Below, piece by piece: positions 16,792-24,396 of a stretch of DNA of 64,000 nt. The notes under the pieces were generated by a model. That model did no database searches. It was given only the letters and a program-made list of their open reading frames with translations, and was not told the origin of the DNA. Both the position numbers and the translations under genes were made by a program. The stretch lies in assembly GCF_002726155.1 (NCBI RefSeq), contig NZ_PBSH01000008.1, positions 48,988 to 112,987 of the forward strand. Direction: 5' to 3'. This DNA is from Alcanivorax sp. (GTDB taxonomy: Bacteria; Pseudomonadota; Gammaproteobacteria; Pseudomonadales; Alcanivoracaceae). The number at the start of each line of letters is the position of its first letter. Positions within the stretch are counted from its first letter, which is position 1.

Positions 16792-18178
16792 CGAACAACT
16801 TCCCGGGGTTCATCACGTTATTGGGGTCGAACACCTGCTTCACGGCTTTCATGCAGGCGATTTCTTCCGGGCTACGCGAATATTCCAGGTAGGGCTTCTT
16901 GGTCATGCCCACGCCGTGTTCGGCAGAGATAGAGCCGTTGTATTTTTCGACGATTTCGAACACCCATTTGGAGACGTTATTGCACTTGGCAAAGAAGTCT
17001 TCCTTGGGCAGATCCGCCGGCTTGAGGATGTTGAGGTGCATGTTGCCGTCGCCGATGTGGCCGAACCAGACGATTTCGAAATCCGGGTAGGCGTCCTGCA
17101 CCACGGTGTCCACGTCTTCCACGAAGTCCGGCACCTTGGCGATGCTCACCGAGATGTCGTTCTTGTACGGGGTGTGTGGGGCGATGGATTCGGAGATGCG
17201 CTCACGCAGCTGCCACAGCTGGTCCAGCTGCTGCAGGGATTGGCTCATGACGCCGTCCAGCACCCAGCCTTCCTCGACACATTTTTCGAAGATGGCCATG
17301 GCCTGCTCTCCGATTTGTTCGGATAGCTGTTCGAATTCCAACAGGCAGTAGAACGGGCACTCGGTGTCGAAGGGCTTGGGCACGCCGTGGGCCAGTACGT
17401 GGGCCATGGCCTTGTCGGAGAAGAATTCGAAGGCGGTCAGGTCGATGTCCTGCTGAAAGGCATGCAGGATCTTCATCACTTCGCGGAAGCCCGGGGCACC
17501 CAGCACCAGGCAGGTCAGGTCCTTGGGCTGGCGAGTCAGTTTGACGGTGGCTTCTACCACGAAGCCCAGAGTGCCTTCGGAGCCGATAAACAGGTGGCGG
17601 AAGTCGTAGCCGGTGGCGTTCTTGATCAGGCCCTTGTTCAGGTCCAGCAGCTCGCCCTTGCCGGTGACCACTTTCAGGCCGGTGATCCAGTCACGGGTCA
17701 TGCCGTAGCGGATCACCTTGATGCCACCGGCATTGGTGCCGATGTTGCCGCCAATCTGGCTGGAGCCGGCGGAGGCGAAATCCACCGGGTAGAACAACCC
17801 CTTTTCTTCGGCGAATTCCTGCAGCTGCTGGGTGATGACGCCGGGCTGAACGGTGACGGCGCGGTCGAATTCGTTGAAATCCAGCACCTTGTTCATGCGA
17901 TCGAAGGCCACTACCAGTTCGCCATTAGCGGCGACCGCGCCGGCGGACAGGCCGGTGCGGCCCCCGGACGGCACCAGGTGCAAGCCATGCTCGTTGGCGA
18001 TTTCGACGATCTGTTGCACCTCTTCCGCAGTCTCGGGCAGTGCTACGGCGCAGGGGGCCGGCGCCCACACCTTGGTCCAGTCGACCCCGAAGCGTTCGGC
18101 GCTTTCCTGGTCGGTGAGGCAGCGATTGCCAAGCAAATCAGTCAGTTGCTCCAGTGCAGCGTGGGCAAGGGCAGTCAT
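16784..18178 (-). CDS. FAD-linked D-2-hydroxyglutarate-type dehydrogenase
   Basis: A 464-residue protein with a PCMH-type FAD domain (about residues 35-215: PSGGRTGLSAGAVAANGELV, SSQIGGNIGTNAGGIKVIRYG, GYDFRHLFIGSEGTLG) and an FAD-oxidase C-terminal domain (WFGHIGDGNMHLNI, SAEHGVGMTKKPYL). This is the D-lactate/D-2-hydroxyglutarate dehydrogenase family. ATG 18178 is chosen over the preceding TTG. It is divergent from serA with a 142-base spacer; in Pseudomonas stutzeri a D-2-hydroxyglutarate dehydrogenase is reported to drive SerA by removing the D-2-hydroxyglutarate that SerA makes, and the same pairing is inferred here. D-lactate or glycolate cannot be excluded as substrate. Confidence 0.85.
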   Translation of the reverse strand: MTALAHAALEQLTDLLGNRCLTDQESAERFGVDWTKVWAPAPCAVALPETAEEVQQIVEIANEHGLHLVPSGGRTGLSAGAVAANGELVVAFDRMNKVLDFNEFDRAVTVQPGVITQQLQEFAEEKGLFYPVDFASAGSSQIGGNIGTNAGGIKVIRYGMTRDWITGLKVVTGKGELLDLNKGLIKNATGYDFRHLFIGSEGTLGFVVEATVKLTRQPKDLTCLVLGAPGFREVMKILHAFQQDIDLTAFEFFSDKAMAHVLAHGVPKPFDTECPFYCLLEFEQLSEQIGEQAMAIFEKCVEEGWVLDGVMSQSLQQLDQLWQLRERISESIAPHTPYKNDISVSIAKVPDFVEDVDTVVQDAYPDFEIVWFGHIGDGNMHLNILKPADLPKEDFFAKCNNVSKWVFEIVEKYNGSISAEHGVGMTKKPYLEYSRSPEEIACMKAVKQVFDPNNVMNPGKLFDV

Positions 18179-18275
18179 CAACAGGTCTCCTGAACGGGTC
18201 TAACCGGGGGCTTGAAACGGCTTCACGCTGACTTGAGCAGAAGTACAGCATGGGTTGCTCTCAATTTGAGCGCGC

Positions 18276-18287
18276 TATGTTAACATA
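18276..18287. promoter_or_regulatory. Palindrome in the serA / dehydrogenase divergent promoter region
   Basis: TATGTTAACATA is a perfect 12-base palindrome flanked by GC-rich CGCGC blocks, 33 bases before the serA ATG. The same bases may include the serA -10 region. The position suggests an operator for a dimeric regulator, but no regulator is identified. Confidence 0.35.
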
Positions 18288-18320
18288 CGCGCCCATTTCA
18301 CAGGCTACCGAGACAGAATC

Positions 18321-19550
18321 ATGGCCGATACTTCTCTTGAGAAGGATAAGATCCGCGTTCTCCTGCTCGAGGGCATCCACGAAAACGCCGTGGAGAACCT
18401 GAAAGCGAACGGTTACTCCAATGTGGAGCTGCTGCCCACTGCGCTTACCGGGGATGACCTGATTGCCAAAATCAAGGATGCCCACTTTGTCGGCATTCGT
18501 TCGCGCACCCAGCTCACCGACGAGGTGTTCGAGGCGGCGGAAAAACTGATTGGCGTCGGCTGTTTCTGTATCGGTACCAACCAGGTGGACCTGAAGTCCG
18601 CTCTCAAGCGTGGTATCCCGGTCTTCAACGCGCCCTACTCCAATACCCGTTCCGTGGCGGAGCTGGTGATTGCCCACACCATCAACATGATGCGCGGGAT
18701 TCCCGAGAAGAACGCCTCTGCCCACCGTGGCGGCTGGTTGAAGTCTGCCAAGGACAGCTACGAAATCCGTGGCAAGACCCTGGGGATCGTGGGTTACGGC
18801 AACATTGGTGCGCAAGTGAGCGTGCTGGCCGAATCCATGGGCATGAAGGTGAAATTCTTCGACGTGGTGCCCAAGCTGCCACTGGGCAACGCGGAACAGG
18901 TGGGCACGCTCACCGACCTGCTGGCCCAGTCTGATGTGGTCAGCCTGCACGTGCCGGACACCGCCGACACTCGCTGGATGATCCAGGAAGAGCAGATCCG
19001 TGCGATCAAGCCCAAGGGCTACCTGATCAACTACGCCCGCGGCAAAGTCGTCGATATCGACGCGCTGGCGGCGGCCCTGAAAGACGGCCACCTGCTGGGC
19101 GCCGCCATTGATGTGTTCCCGGAAGAACCCAAAGGCAATGATGATGAGTTCATCAGCCCGCTGCGTGAATTCGATAATGTGATCCTCACCCCGCACATCG
19201 GTGGCTCCACCAAGGAAGCGCAGGTGAACATCGGCACCGAGGTGTCCGAGAAGCTGATCCGTTATTCCGATAACGGCGCCACCCTGGGCGCGGTGAACTT
19301 CCCGGAAGTGGCCCTGCCGCCGCACCCGGACATGCACCGCCTGCTGCACACCCACAAGAACGTGCCCGGCGTGCTGACCCAGATCAACACCGTTTTCTCC
19401 GAGAACGGCATCAACATCTGTGGCCAGTACCTGCAAACCAACGAAGAGATTGGTTACGTGGTGATCGATGTGGATAAGGGCTACAGCCAGCTGGCGCTGG
19501 AGAAGCTGCGCACCATTGACGGCACCATCCGCACCCGGGTGCTGTTCTAG
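18321..19550 (+). CDS. serA: D-3-phosphoglycerate dehydrogenase
   Basis: A 409-residue protein, the length of the E. coli-type SerA with a single C-terminal ACT domain. It oxidises 3-phosphoglycerate as the first step of serine synthesis. Visible motifs: GVGCFCIGTNQVDL in the substrate domain, GKTLGIVGYGNIGAQVSVLAE for NAD, catalytic Arg in INYARGKVVD, Glu in DVFPEEP and His in TPHIGGSTKEAQ, then the ACT domain (residues about 338-409, NVPGVLTQINTVFSENGINI) that binds serine for feedback inhibition. Type 1 SerA can also reduce 2-oxoglutarate to D-2-hydroxyglutarate, which gives meaning to the divergent dehydrogenase. A strong terminator follows. Confidence 0.97.
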   Translation: MADTSLEKDKIRVLLLEGIHENAVENLKANGYSNVELLPTALTGDDLIAKIKDAHFVGIRSRTQLTDEVFEAAEKLIGVGCFCIGTNQVDLKSALKRGIPVFNAPYSNTRSVAELVIAHTINMMRGIPEKNASAHRGGWLKSAKDSYEIRGKTLGIVGYGNIGAQVSVLAESMGMKVKFFDVVPKLPLGNAEQVGTLTDLLAQSDVVSLHVPDTADTRWMIQEEQIRAIKPKGYLINYARGKVVDIDALAAALKDGHLLGAAIDVFPEEPKGNDDEFISPLREFDNVILTPHIGGSTKEAQVNIGTEVSEKLIRYSDNGATLGAVNFPEVALPPHPDMHRLLHTHKNVPGVLTQINTVFSENGINICGQYLQTNEEIGYVVIDVDKGYSQLALEKLRTIDGTIRTRVLF

Positions 19551-19610
19551 TCGAAATAGCGGGATACAAATGTTGGCATAATGTGCCAGCAGGATGTGAA
19601 CTGCTCGACA

Positions 19611-19651
19611 AAAAGCCGGAGTCAGGCTAACTTGCCTGCTTCGGCTTTTTT
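19611..19651 (+). terminator. Intrinsic terminator after serA
   Basis: A 17-base imperfect stem (outer arms AAAAGCCG / CGGCTTTT, inner CAGGC / GCCTG around a six-base loop) runs into TTTTTT, 60 bases after the stop codon. Confidence 0.9.
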
Positions 19652-19672
19652 CTTGGGGCGTACACTAAGATC

Positions 19673-21040
19673 ATGAATTTCTTCAGGAAGGGATGCCTGT
19701 CTGTCGCGTTATTGGCGATGCTGAGCGGCTGTGCCACGAACTCCCTGTTCGTGTCCTACCCTAGCCAGGCAGAGAAATGGAAGGCCACATTGGGGAATGA
19801 GGCCGCCAGTTCAGGGACCACATTGAAGCTGGAGAAGGCCACCGCCGGGGGCGATGGGGTACTCTATCTTCAGGAACTGGGGCGCGTCACACAGCTCAAT
19901 GGGGAAGGTGAAGCCAGCCGCAATGCCTTTGCCGATGTGGTGTCCAAGTACGATGCGGAAGACGCCAGCGCGAAAATCCAGGTGTCTTCCCTGGCTGCCA
20001 GCGGCACCTCGCTGATTACCAACGATAACGCCCGCCCTTATGTGGCGCCGGATTACGAGCGCATCTTCACCCGTGCCTATCAGGCCATGAATTACTGGGC
20101 CGAGAATGATGTCACCGGTACCGCGGTGGAATTGCGGGCGGCGGCCCTGGAGCAGCGGGTTTCCGCCAACAAGCGGGAAAAGGAAATTGCCAAGGCGGAA
20201 GAAGAGGCCGAAGAAAACAAGATCGACCTGAACCAGTTCGACGGCTACTTCGACGGCATTGACGCGGTAGCCGGTGGCGTCAAAGCCAGCTTCCAGAACG
20301 CCTGGACCTTTTACCTCTCGGCTCTCTTCTGGGAAGCCCACGGCGAATACAACGATGCCCTGGTCGATTACAAGAAAGCGCTGGAGATCAATCCCGGCGT
20401 GGATATGATCAAGGAAGACGTGGAGCGGGTCTCCAACCCCCGTGCCCTGCGAGGCAGCGACGAAGGGATGGTCGCGGTATTGTACGAACAGGGTTTTGTG
20501 CAGCCCCGGGAAGAGTTTTCCCTGCCGATTCCGACCATCCACGGGGTGTTTTCCGTGGCCTTTCCCACCTACGCCATTGGCAGCAAGCCGCGTCCGGACA
20601 GCCTCAGGGTGCTCGATAGCGCCAGCCAGCCGCTGGGGGAAACCGTGGTGCTGGCGGACGTGGGTGGTCTGGCCGCGAAAGATCTGAAAGAGCGTATGCC
20701 CGGCATGTTGGTGCGCCAGACCCTGCGAGCCACCGCCAAATACAATATGCAAAAACAGGCCAATGATAACTTCGGTCTGTTAGGCTCATTGAGTACACAG
20801 ATTTATAATCTGGTCAGTGAGCAGGCCGACCGGCGCAGCTGGCTGACGTTGCCAGCCTACGCCCAGGCTACCCGGTTTCAGCTGCCCCAGGGCGAGCATG
20901 CATTGGTGCTCAGCACGCCGGCAGGTAATAGAACGCTGACGGTTCCGGTGGTACGCCGGGGCCTCACCGTGATTCATGCAGTGGCCGTTCCCGGCCAGTT
21001 GATTACTCGCGTGTTACCCGTTCAGGAGGGACCCTTATGA
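19673..21040 (+). CDS. COG3014-type outer-membrane lipoprotein
   Basis: A 455-residue protein with lipobox MLSGC (Cys20). After a helical region with a charged coiled coil (about residues 160-182) comes a TPR-like segment (ALFWEAHGEYNDALVDYKKALEINPGV, about 213-245) and a C-terminal beta-rich part. It matches COG3014, a family found next to YcfL and LpoB in several gammaproteobacteria. Its 3' end overlaps the next start codon by four bases (ATGA), so it is the first gene of a lipoprotein operon. Its role is unknown; a scaffold for cell-wall synthesis at the outer membrane is an inference from context. Confidence 0.82.
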   Translation: MNFFRKGCLSVALLAMLSGCATNSLFVSYPSQAEKWKATLGNEAASSGTTLKLEKATAGGDGVLYLQELGRVTQLNGEGEASRNAFADVVSKYDAEDASAKIQVSSLAASGTSLITNDNARPYVAPDYERIFTRAYQAMNYWAENDVTGTAVELRAAALEQRVSANKREKEIAKAEEEAEENKIDLNQFDGYFDGIDAVAGGVKASFQNAWTFYLSALFWEAHGEYNDALVDYKKALEINPGVDMIKEDVERVSNPRALRGSDEGMVAVLYEQGFVQPREEFSLPIPTIHGVFSVAFPTYAIGSKPRPDSLRVLDSASQPLGETVVLADVGGLAAKDLKERMPGMLVRQTLRATAKYNMQKQANDNFGLLGSLSTQIYNLVSEQADRRSWLTLPAYAQATRFQLPQGEHALVLSTPAGNRTLTVPVVRRGLTVIHAVAVPGQLITRVLPVQEGPL

Positions 21041-21435
21041 CATTCTTACGCCCAATGTTGGCGATACTGGTAGCGTTGATGCTGGCGGCTTGTTCTGCCA
21101 GCAATAAAGGCCAGATGGAAGTCACCGAAGACGGCGAAGTCGTTACCAAGGTGTATTCCAACAACAGCCTGCTTTCCAGCCGCATTTCCGTGGAAGACCT
21201 TCGCCAGAAACGCGCCGGCGACCTGCTTCAGGTTCAGGCGGTGCTGGAGAATGACTGGAAATTCCAGCTCGACTTCCAATACAAGTTCAAATGGTTTGAT
21301 GCCGACGGTTTTGAACTGGAACCGGAAGCCCAGCCCTGGCGGCAGGTGGTGATGGCCGGCCGCAGTCAGAACAGTGTGCAGGGGGTCTCCCCCAACCCGT
21401 CCGCCGTGCGCTTCGAAATCTGGGTGCAGGAATAA
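21037..21435 (+). CDS. YcfL/DUF1425 lipoprotein
   Basis: A 132-residue lipoprotein with lipobox LMLAAC (Cys19). The mature part has the pattern ISVEDLRQKRAGDLLQVQAVLEN, FQYKFKWFDADGFEL, then a closing strand AVRFEIWVQE, as in E. coli YcfL, an Ig-like outer-membrane lipoprotein of unknown function encoded beside lpoB. It overlaps the COG3014 gene by four bases; the lpoB start is 43 bases downstream with an AAGGAG ribosome-binding site. Identity with YcfL is supported by both pattern and order. Confidence 0.85.
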   Translation: MTFLRPMLAILVALMLAACSASNKGQMEVTEDGEVVTKVYSNNSLLSSRISVEDLRQKRAGDLLQVQAVLENDWKFQLDFQYKFKWFDADGFELEPEAQPWRQVVMAGRSQNSVQGVSPNPSAVRFEIWVQE

Positions 21436-21478
21436 CTGTCAGCCCAGCTGACGTAACAAGGAACAAGGAGAAACAAGA

Positions 21479-22069
21479 ATGGTACGTGTATTTTCAATGA
21501 TGATGCTCGGGGCGGCCCTGGTGCTGTCTGGCTGTTCCACCGTGGATTATGGCGATGCTCAGGGCCGTGAAACCGTCAACACCGATTTCGGTTCCACTGA
21601 CCTGCAGATGATTGCCAGCAAGATGGTCGATGACATGCTGGTGTTTCCGCCCATTGTACAGATGACCCAGAGCCGCCGCCCGGTGGTGTTTGTGGATCGC
21701 ATCAAGAACAAGACCACCGAGCACGTGGACACCGAGTCCATCACCGACACCATTCAGTCCAAGCTGATCAACTCCGGCAAGTTCCGCTTTGCGGACATGA
21801 CGGTCGTAGAGCGCGTACGCGAACAGCTGGATTACCAGAGCGAGTCCGGCCTGGTGGATCAGAGCACCGCTGCGGCCATGGGTCGTCAAATTGGTGCCGA
21901 GTTCATGATGTACGGTAACTTCTCGTCCATCGTGAAGCGCGATGGCAGCACCAAGGACGTGTACTACAAGTTCACCCTGAAACTGCTCAATATCCAGACC
22001 GGGATTATCGAGTGGGCCAACGAGAAAGAAATTCGCAAGACCAAATCCAAGAGCCTGTTCGGCCTGTAA
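21479..22069 (+). CDS. lpoB: Penicillin-binding-protein activator LpoB
   Basis: A 196-residue lipoprotein with lipobox VLSGC (Cys19). The domain begins FGSTDLQMIASKMVDDML and continues RRPVVFVDRIKNKTTEHVDTESITDTIQSKLINSGKFRF and GAEFMMYGNFSSI, the LpoB/TolB-N-like fold. LpoB sits in the outer membrane and reaches through peptidoglycan to stimulate the PBP1B synthase. The disordered linker after the Cys is short compared with E. coli LpoB. It is third in the lipoprotein operon and has a strong ribosome-binding site. Confidence 0.9.
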   Translation: MVRVFSMMMLGAALVLSGCSTVDYGDAQGRETVNTDFGSTDLQMIASKMVDDMLVFPPIVQMTQSRRPVVFVDRIKNKTTEHVDTESITDTIQSKLINSGKFRFADMTVVERVREQLDYQSESGLVDQSTAAAMGRQIGAEFMMYGNFSSIVKRDGSTKDVYYKFTLKLLNIQTGIIEWANEKEIRKTKSKSLFGL

Positions 22070-22267
22070 ACCGGCCGCATTCGCGACGGCAAGAGGCAAC
22101 AGCCACCGTGTACGGATCCGCGGGGTGGCTGGAGGCAGGGCCACCCTGCCCCGGCCGCTTGTGGTTCGCCGGGGCGGTATCGTCGATGCCGCCCGTTTCC
22201 GGCTCACGCCGGCCTTATTCGTGATATAAGTGGTGACACGATTGTCGCTACTGGCAAGGAGGTCATC

Positions 22268-23560
22268 ATGATCAAACGTCTTTTCTCTCCCTTTTTTCTT
22301 GTCCTGCTATTGTGGTCGTCCTTCAGCCATGCGATGACGGAAACCGTTTCCGTGTCCGCACGGGGTTACGGCGATAACCCGGAGCAGGCCATGACCAATG
22401 CCCTGGTCGCCGCCGTGCGCCAGGGCGGCGGTGTGACCCTGGCGGTGGACCCTAATTTCCGCACCAATGTGTATGAGTGGGTGATCCAGTCCCAGGGCGA
22501 TGTCTCTACCTGGATGGGTAAGGAAACGTCCGTGCCGGAGCCGCAGCTGCCCACGTTGGGCAACATCAAGACCTACCAAGTCCAGTCTGTGAAACAGGTG
22601 GATGACGGCATGTGGCAGGCGGACGTGCAGGCGGAAATCCTGCGCCCCAAATCCATCGGTCCGGATCGCTCGCATCTGCCCGGCATCGCCATTGCGACTT
22701 TCGATGTCCGCGCCTCAAGCTATGACCTTGGAGACATCAAGGTGCCGGCTGCTCAAGTACAGCGTGATCTGAGCGAAAATCTGTCCATGGCCTTCACCCA
22801 GTCCGGGCGTTTCCGGGTGCTGGATCGTTCTTATCTGGCCGACATTGAAAAAGAGCTGCAGACCGTTTCCCAAGGTAGTATCGCGCCGGAAGAAATGGCC
22901 CGTCTCGGTCAGCGTAAAGGCGCGGACCTGTTGCTGGTGGGGACCATCGAAGACTTCCAGATTGGGGACAGTGATCGCGAATTCTACGGTGCCAAGATGG
23001 GCGGCTATGACCCTTATGTCCGTGTGCGTTATCGCCTGATCGACACCACCACCACGGAAATCCTGTGGAGCGATCTCTACGAGTGGGACAAGCCGGAAGC
23101 CACAATCCGTGCCATGGCCCGCGAGCAGAAAATTGATGACCGCAACCATCCGGAGCGTCTGGCTGACATTCTCTATCCCGAGATTGCCCGCGCCATCGCC
23201 GGCGATGCCACCGACGTGCTCTATCCGGTGCAGGTGATCAAGGTTGACGGCGAGACCGTGTTCCTTAGCCAGGGCCAGGGTCGTTTGGAAAAAGACGGCA
23301 TCATGAAGGTGTATCGCCCTGCCGGGGAAATGAAAGACCCGGATACCGGCATGACCATCAAGCTGGAAGGCGAAGCGCTGGCGACCCTCAAGATCAGCGA
23401 CGTACGCACCGACTATGGCATTGCCCGTGTGGAAGGCGAAGCCAGTGCCCTGCAGGTGGGTGACCGGGTCCGCCCGGACAAGCAGGCCCAAAACGCGTCG
23501 GCGCAACCCGCCGGCCAGGCCGCCACCCCGGGCTCCTCGGAAGCGCCCCTCAAGTGGTAA
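22268..23560 (+). CDS. CsgG/FlgT-like periplasmic protein
   Basis: A 430-residue protein with a cleavable signal peptide (residues 1-22, SHA-M). The N-terminal part (SVSARGYGDNPEQAMTNALVAAVRQGGG) resembles the FlgT N-domain; the middle (ATFDVRASSYDLG, RFRVLDRSYLADIEKELQTV, KGADLLLVGTIEDF, VRYRLIDTTTTEILWSDLYEWD) is a CsgG/TolB-like nucleotide-free Rossmann fold, and the C-terminal part (FLSQGQGRLEKDGIMKVYRP, LQVGDRVRP) resembles FlgT-C. There is no lipobox. A good AAGGAGG site precedes the ATG. It is separated from lpoB by 198 bases without an evident terminator, and I treat it as the distal gene of the same envelope cluster. No flagellar genes are nearby. Confidence 0.78.
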   Translation: MIKRLFSPFFLVLLLWSSFSHAMTETVSVSARGYGDNPEQAMTNALVAAVRQGGGVTLAVDPNFRTNVYEWVIQSQGDVSTWMGKETSVPEPQLPTLGNIKTYQVQSVKQVDDGMWQADVQAEILRPKSIGPDRSHLPGIAIATFDVRASSYDLGDIKVPAAQVQRDLSENLSMAFTQSGRFRVLDRSYLADIEKELQTVSQGSIAPEEMARLGQRKGADLLLVGTIEDFQIGDSDREFYGAKMGGYDPYVRVRYRLIDTTTTEILWSDLYEWDKPEATIRAMAREQKIDDRNHPERLADILYPEIARAIAGDATDVLYPVQVIKVDGETVFLSQGQGRLEKDGIMKVYRPAGEMKDPDTGMTIKLEGEALATLKISDVRTDYGIARVEGEASALQVGDRVRPDKQAQNASAQPAGQAATPGSSEAPLKW

Positions 23561-23565
23561 ACCCC

Positions 23566-23591
23566 AAACCCCCGCAACGCGGGGGTTTTTG
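23566..23591 (+). terminator. Intrinsic terminator of the lipoprotein cluster
   Basis: Perfect ten-base arms (AAACCCCCGC / GCGGGGGTTT) with a three-base loop, followed by further T residues, just after the stop codon. Confidence 0.92.
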
Positions 23592-23621
23592 TTGATGGGA
23601 GCAGGATTCCCTGTCGTTTTT

Positions 23622-23725
23622 TGTAGGAGCACCTCTCGAGGTGCGAACAGAAGCCTTTCCGCAACACCCACAGGTTTGTGCATAATTTATATGCCGGGGT
23701 TCGCACCTCGAGAGGTGCTCCTACG
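23622..23725. repeat. REP pair upstream of the RAYT gene
   Basis: Two inverted copies of a 26-27-base REP unit (GTAGGAGCACCTCTCGAGGTGCGAAC and its complement) at 23622-23648 and 23699-23725, 50 bases apart. Each unit is itself a hairpin (GCACCTC/GAGGTGC around a TCGA centre region). It is the kind of element that neighbouring RAYT transposases process. Confidence 0.88.
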
Positions 23726-23781
23726 GGAACATCAGACATCGCCTATATTGTGATATGCCGTGATGGGTAACGCTGCCTGTC

Positions 23782-24225
23782 ATGACCGTCATCTATCACG
23801 GGTCGCGTCTGCGACAGGGGCGATTCTCCGAGCAGGGCCGGATTTACCATGTCACCACGGTGACCAAGAGTCGTTACCCCTATTTTTCCGACAGTCACCT
23901 GGCCAGTCTGGTATGCCGGACGCTGCTCTGGAGCGATCTGTCTGGCGTGACAACAACGCTCTGCTATGTGCTGATGCCGGACCACCTGCATTGGCTGTTT
24001 CAGCTGGGGGATGACGAAACACTGTCTAAGGTGATGTTGCGGGTGAAAGGCCGAAGTGGACGGCTTTGTGGAGCATCGCTCTGGCAGCGGGGTTACCATG
24101 ATCATGCGGTTCGCAAAGAAGAAAATATTCGGGATATTGCGCGGTATATCGTCGCAAATCCTTTGCGGGCTGGCCTTGTGCGTTCGCTAAAAGATTACCC
24201 GTACTGGAACGCCGTCTGGCTATAG
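23782..24225 (+). CDS. REP-associated tyrosine transposase (RAYT, Y1_Tnp)
   Basis: A 147-residue single-strand DNA transposase of the IS200-like HUH superfamily: YHVTTVTKSR near the N-terminus, the HUH motif in MPDHLHWLF (His68 and His70), and the catalytic Tyr122 in the helix IRDIARYIVANPLRAGLV. RAYTs nick at REP sequences and are thought to spread them. The gene lies between two REP pairs (23622-23725 and 24232-24391). It is short compared with the usual 150-200 residues but has all key residues, so it may be active. There are no IS ends around it. Confidence 0.92.
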   Translation: MTVIYHGSRLRQGRFSEQGRIYHVTTVTKSRYPYFSDSHLASLVCRTLLWSDLSGVTTTLCYVLMPDHLHWLFQLGDDETLSKVMLRVKGRSGRLCGASLWQRGYHDHAVRKEENIRDIARYIVANPLRAGLVRSLKDYPYWNAVWL

Positions 24226-24231
24226 CCTCCG

Positions 24232-24391
24232 GTAGGAGCACCTCTCGAGGTGCGAACCGCGCTTTGCGCGGAAATCGTCCTCAGGACGATCAGGAATAAC
24301 AGCGCTGGACAGGTTTCAGAAAAGATAGGCGAGCAACGTAAGCGTTGTCGTCTCGCTTCGCTCGGTTCGCACCTCAAGAGGTGCTCCTACA
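24232..24391. repeat. REP pair (BIME-like) downstream of the RAYT gene
   Basis: Inverted REP units at 24232-24257 and 24365-24390 enclose about 107 bases that contain secondary hairpins (CCGCGC/GCGCGG and ATCGTCCTCAGGACGAT). The second unit has AAGAG instead of GAGAG at its centre. The overall design, about 160 bases with a CGCGGAA block after the left unit and a CTCGCT block before the right unit, recurs at 57724-57879. Confidence 0.88.
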
Positions 24392-24396
24392 GGTGC

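Noticed and set aside
18261..19436. Long open frame of 391 codons antisense to serA
   Set aside because: It is a shadow of the high-GC serA codons on the other strand; it has no family motif, and serA is unambiguous.
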